Positions 44,641 to 48,079 of a DNA stretch of 48,079 bases are shown piece after piece. The translations under genes were made by a program, and so were the position numbers. How positions within the stretch are numbered: the stretch's first letter is position 1; each line of letters opens with the position of its first letter. The stretch comes from Tieghemiomyces parasiticus (lineage: Eukaryota > Kickxellomycota > Dimargaritomycetes > Dimargaritales > Dimargaritaceae), in the NCBI GenBank assembly GCA_027575765.1, contig JANBPT010000282.1, positions 1 through 48,079 on the forward strand, written 5' to 3'. The notes under the pieces were generated by a model, which saw only the letters and a list, made by a program, of their open reading frames with translations, made no database searches and was not told the origin of the DNA.

Positions 44641-46368
44641 TTACACCTGGTCGTTCAGTTGGAAACGCGGACGAATGTCTACGGGGATGTCGGCTAGCTT
44701 GTCCAGAGCGGCCTGGGTAGCGGGCCGGATGATACCAAGCTCCTTGACGAAGGCGGCAACCTTGGCCTTGTCACCTCGGGCCTGGAGTAGGATGATATCG
44801 TGGGTCAGGTCACTCACGGCCTGGCGCATGCGGTCCATCTGCACACGGAACCGGCCCGTGTCAGGGTCCACGGCAAAGGCCTGGCGGTCGGTGAGGTAGT
44901 TGAGCTGGATGGCCTGGCCGCGGCCATGGGCCTCGTTGAGGCCGAATCGGATGGACCGGAACGCGCTGGCGAGGTAGGTCACGTAGAAGCTTTCCAGGGA
45001 GATATCCTTAATGATGCCCTCATCGATCAGTTCGGCGGCCGCGAATAGGCCAGTGATATCCGCCTTGGCCTCCTCCATGGTCGAGTAGTATTCCTGCAGC
45101 CGGCTGCGCACCGTCGTAGGGGCGGCGGTGGCCGACTGGGACGGGTCCTGGGCGCTACCGGAGAGCCAGTTCCAGAAGGTGTGCGCATAGCCCCCGACCT
45201 CGGAGGTCGCCAGGGCGTCGCCCAGACCCTCGGTGACGGTCTGTGGGCCATTGGAGTGGGCCACCTCGTGCAGCAGCACATGGGTGAAGAAGGCGGCAAA
45301 GGCCAGGTGCGGGAGCTGGTCCTCAGCCACGACCTGGTGGGCGATGGGGACCAGGACCTTCTCGTACTTTTGTTCCTGCACGTTCTTGATGATAGTAAGG
45401 CGCGAGCCGCCGCGCCGCACTGCCTCCTCGTCGTTGGGCAGGTTGTAGGCGGCGGTCATGGGTACGCCCACGTCGCCAGCGTTCAGCAGCTCGTTGACCA
45501 CCACGATGGGGGGCGGGGTCAAGTCCTGGCGCTTGATACGCTCGGGGATCGGTAGGCGCTTCTCGACTAGGGTCAGGGCATGGGTGAAGGCATCGAGCCG
45601 AGACGACTCGGTGGCGTCACGCCAGTGGATGTACATCTCAAACGCAGCCTTGCTTCCGTTGAGCTCGTCAGTGTACACCTCGTACGGACCGCAGGTGATC
45701 TCCAAGGGGCATTCCGGGGCGGCTGCCACGGCCAGCCAGGTCAGCTCGCTGGGCAGGTAGTCGTTGCTGAGGAATGCGTCCGCACGCTGCTCGAGAAAGC
45801 TAGCCAGAGTCGGGTGGCGCGGGCGTACGAGGCCGGCTGCAGCCTTGAGCGCGGCGGCGGCGGGCTCGAGTTCGTCACGGTATTCAGTGGCATAGGGGAT
45901 ACACGTCAGTGCGCCCTTCTGGTCGTCGCCGACCGGCGGGGCCCGACGGATCACGTGGTAGAACCCCTTGGCCCGGGCCAGCTCCTCCGGATCCAGGGTG
46001 GTGAGCCAGGCCTCCCACTCCTCGCGGGTCATGTCTTCCGGATAGAAGTTGGCCCCGGCAGGGTTCCGAGCGGGTACGTCGTCCACAAAAGGTTCGTGGT
46101 CGGCAGTGCGGTCCCAGGGCCCGCGGTTCAGGTCGAAGCAGAGGTAGCGGTCGGCGTCGGCTTCGGACTCACCGGCCCGGGCGCGCAGGGCCTCGCGGAG
46201 GGCCGGGTTGCCACGCCAGACCTGGCGGAAGTAAATGTTGTCGAAGCGGTGGCATACTTCCACCAGGTGCTTGAGAGCGGCGCGGTCATCGGTGTGAAGG
46301 GTGGAGAGATCCTCACCCAGTACGGCGGGCTCAAAGCGGCGGATACGTTCCTTGAGAGAGGGCGCCAT
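44641..46368 (-). CDS. M49-like metallopeptidase (dipeptidyl-peptidase III superfamily)
   Basis: Single exon. I choose the ATG at 46368 (MAPSLKERIRRFEP, 575 residues) because a TATA-like element lies just upstream and the conserved protein begins here. The frame continues to an ATG at 46587 that would add 73 Arg/Ser/Pro-rich residues resembling a mitochondrial presequence. Active-site motifs: HEVAHSNGP (H367, E368, H371) as the zinc-binding HExxH, and MEEAKADI (431-438), whose Glu supplies the third ligand. This HExxH ... EEAKAD pattern is that of the DPP3-like group found beside or fused to Nudix domains in plants and bacteria; classical DPP III has HELLGH with an extra residue. The N-terminal region with FNxxYxxQ-like HRFDNIYFRQVWRGN also fits. 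Family members cleave short peptides; the substrate here is unknown. Confidence 0.85.
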   Translation of the reverse strand: MAPSLKERIRRFEPAVLGEDLSTLHTDDRAALKHLVEVCHRFDNIYFRQVWRGNPALREALRARAGESEADADRYLCFDLNRGPWDRTADHEPFVDDVPARNPAGANFYPEDMTREEWEAWLTTLDPEELARAKGFYHVIRRAPPVGDDQKGALTCIPYATEYRDELEPAAAALKAAAGLVRPRHPTLASFLEQRADAFLSNDYLPSELTWLAVAAAPECPLEITCGPYEVYTDELNGSKAAFEMYIHWRDATESSRLDAFTHALTLVEKRLPIPERIKRQDLTPPPIVVVNELLNAGDVGVPMTAAYNLPNDEEAVRRGGSRLTIIKNVQEQKYEKVLVPIAHQVVAEDQLPHLAFAAFFTHVLLHEVAHSNGPQTVTEGLGDALATSEVGGYAHTFWNWLSGSAQDPSQSATAAPTTVRSRLQEYYSTMEEAKADITGLFAAAELIDEGIIKDISLESFYVTYLASAFRSIRFGLNEAHGRGQAIQLNYLTDRQAFAVDPDTGRFRVQMDRMRQAVSDLTHDIILLQARGDKAKVAAFVKELGIIRPATQAALDKLADIPVDIRPRFQLNDQV

Positions 46369-46564
46369 CGCGGTGGGGAGCGGGGTAAATGCGGAGGTGG
46401 AGGGGCTTAATGGGTAGTAAGAAGGTCCGGTGGGCCGTAGGAAATGACGCACGAGTGGCCTGGGGGAGAGTAGAGGAGGACGAAAGGACGGGGATGAGGA
46501 GGTCCAGCGAGGGTAGAGGGGCAAGAAGGGAGGGGGGCGAGTCAGGACCCGCCGTGACGGTGAG

Positions 46565-46569
46565 TTATA
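46565..46569 (-). promoter_or_regulatory. TATA-like element of the metallopeptidase gene
   Basis: The minus strand reads CCTTTATAACTC, about 200 bases upstream of the ATG at 46368. It lies downstream of the alternative ATG at 46587, so transcripts starting from it would use only the shorter start. Confidence 0.4.
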
Positions 46570-48039
46570 AAGGCGAGGGAGGGCCATGGGGTCAGGAGGG
46601 CAGCGGCGGTGGGTATGGGGGAGGTGAAGGCGGAAAGGTGTGCTCTCCCACAGCGGCGGTGGTCAATCCGGTGGGCTCAGGAGCTTCCGGAGTGGCTAAG
46701 GGGAGGAAACAAGGGGGAAGTTGACGAAGCCAAGATGGGGAAAGGTCCTGGGGGAGAGGCTGATGTGCTCATTGCGTCTGGCGGGACCCGCACGGCCTTT
46801 CTCCACCAGTGTCGACAAACACCAGTCACGTGGGGCGTCCATCGTGCGCGCGGAGAAAGCAAACGGTAGCTTCCCCTCTAGCCGCCCTAATCTTAGCCTC
46901 CCCATGCCGCCACTAGCTCTTCCACCCCGCACTCCATTCATACACTACCCCGGACCACGAGGGTGACTCACGGGCCCGCTTCATTATGCGCTGGGCTGGC
47001 TCGACTAGGACCCAAACCCGTACTTTGCTCAACATACACGCGCCCATGCATGGACCCGATGGGAAAGTGGAAGATCACGGCCAATACAGACCTTTCATCA
47101 GCCAGATACTAGTCTCCAGCCGTAAAGTTCCTTTGGGGTGCGGTAATCAGTCGTCGGGGGGAGGGTAATGCTTACAAGGCCACCAATACGCCCAATCTGC
47201 TATGCCGCTTACCATCAGTGTATATAATAGACTATGCTGTGTTTGCACGTCTGGCCCCCCAAACGAACCCTAGAGGCGGGTGCGGGACAGGAGGACTCAT
47301 GCTGGCGTTATATGGGACAATGGGCCAGGGATAATTACACGCTGGTCTACAAGGATGCTGGTTGGACTCTGCTCCCGAGCTTGAAATATGGTTTAAATTT
47401 AATTGGTCGCCCACAATGTCCCTGAAACCTCGGGCTACTGGCTGTCCGCTGGCATTGGTGTGGAAGGTGGGTGGGTTCCATTTGCCGCGGTCTAGCCCGG
47501 AAACCGGGCCCCAGCAGGGCTTTTGGCCTCTAACGGCCACCACCACTGTTCCTCGCTTTCGTCACGTATCCTTTGACACCACCACAGGCTGGTCCCGTCG
47601 CTCTTTGTCGTATCATTTCCAGTGCGAGCAGGACACCAGCCGCCACAAGGTGTAGCACGGCGTAATACCGCTCGGCTTGGCACAGAATCTCTGCGTTTGG
47701 CCTATCTGCCGGGGGACCTATGAAGGGGGGGACCGGTAGAGAGTCGGGGGGAGGACCCTGTGCAGACAATGGGCCCACGCTCTTCTACGGCGCTTGCTGC
47801 ATAGCTCGCAAGAACGATGGTACGCTTGTAATACCGCCTATTGTGTACCTCAGACCTCTCTTTCGCCACAGCCCCCCCCGTCTATAAACTATTACACCTC
47901 TTCTCGAATTCCCCTCCTCTTTCATCACGTCTCATTCCTATAACTGCCCCCGTGCACTCACTTCCCGGCTCGCCATCTCCTTCGCACCCTCACTTCGCCC
48001 CTCGGCACGTAGCCCCTCCCTTTTCTCTACCGTTTCGTC
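46570..48039. other. Intergenic region before the right-edge gene
   Basis: 1.5 kb between divergent genes. Open frames around 47230-47660 exist on both strands and look equally uninformative. The last 180 bases are strongly C/T-rich and contain the TATA box at 47883. Confidence 0.45.
47883..47888 (+). promoter_or_regulatory. TATA box of the right-edge gene
   Basis: TATAAA, 157 bases before the ATG at 48040, followed by a pyrimidine-rich leader. The spacing matches the two secreted-protein genes at the left. Confidence 0.6.
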
Positions 48040-48079
48040 ATGGACGACTACCGCCGCTATCGTAACCAGACCGCTGGTG
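48040..48079 (+). CDS. Start of a gene cut by the right edge
   Basis: The ATG after a C/T-rich leader opens a frame reading MDDYRRYRNQTAG before the window ends. Supported by the upstream TATA box. Too short to recognise. No signal peptide is visible. Confidence 0.5.
   Translation, partial: MDDYRRYRNQTAG

Noticed and set aside
45580..46410. Plus-strand open frame of 276 codons
   Set aside because: Antisense shadow of the M49-like peptidase gene, which has clear catalytic motifs in the other frame.

Overview
The window is nuclear DNA from a fungus. The genes are spaced eukaryotic genes with short introns (about 90-260 bases, GTAAGT-type donors, CTAAC-like branch sites), they have no operon structure, and their codons end mostly in C or G. 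They include typical fungal proteins: a Ctk3 CTD-kinase subunit, a Prp24/SART3-type U6 snRNP protein, Trm6/Gcd10, a Bol2/Fra2 BolA protein and an Sfp1-like split zinc finger. The compact, GC-rich coding style and the secreted His/Asn-rich proteins fit an early-diverging filamentous fungus (Zoopagomycota-like). That placement is inference and I cannot name a species.

Layout. 1-7.1 kb: two leftward genes for secreted proteins, the first cut by the window edge, each with a TATA box 130-150 bases upstream of the ATG, separated by 5.5 kb of mostly featureless DNA. 8.9-15.8 kb: two rightward genes, a mitochondrial PP2C phosphatase and a large transcription factor that joins three Myb repeats to Sfp1-like C2H2 fingers. 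16.6-20.2 kb: leftward PRP24/SART3 homologue, divergent from an unrecognised intron-rich rightward gene (20.6-22.9 kb). 23.2-24.8 kb: leftward TRM6, divergent from an 11-exon rightward germinal-centre-type (GCK-III/Sps1-like) kinase (25.4-28.8 kb). 28.8-33.1 kb: 4.2 kb without a convincing gene. 33.1-34.6 kb: rightward sugar transporter, convergent with leftward CTK3 (35.2-36.1 kb). 36.7-41.5 kb: two leftward paralogous membrane RING-H2 proteins with a possible small secreted-protein exon between them. 43.7-46.4 kb: leftward BolA-family protein and M49-like metallopeptidase. The right edge cuts the first 13 codons of a further rightward gene.

How the genes relate. Most are unrelated housekeeping or signalling genes that share only divergent promoters or convergent 3' ends. 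The real local families are the two secreted proteins at the left, which share an N-terminal two-cysteine motif, and the two RING proteins, which are a tandem duplication with a conserved cytosolic module. I rebuilt exon structures by hand from splice sites and reading phase. They close exactly in frame for PRP24, TRM6, the kinase, CTK3, both RING genes and the Myb gene, and remain partly unresolved for the gene at 20.6-22.9 kb. I found no CRISPR array, rRNA, convincing tRNA or recognisable transposon.
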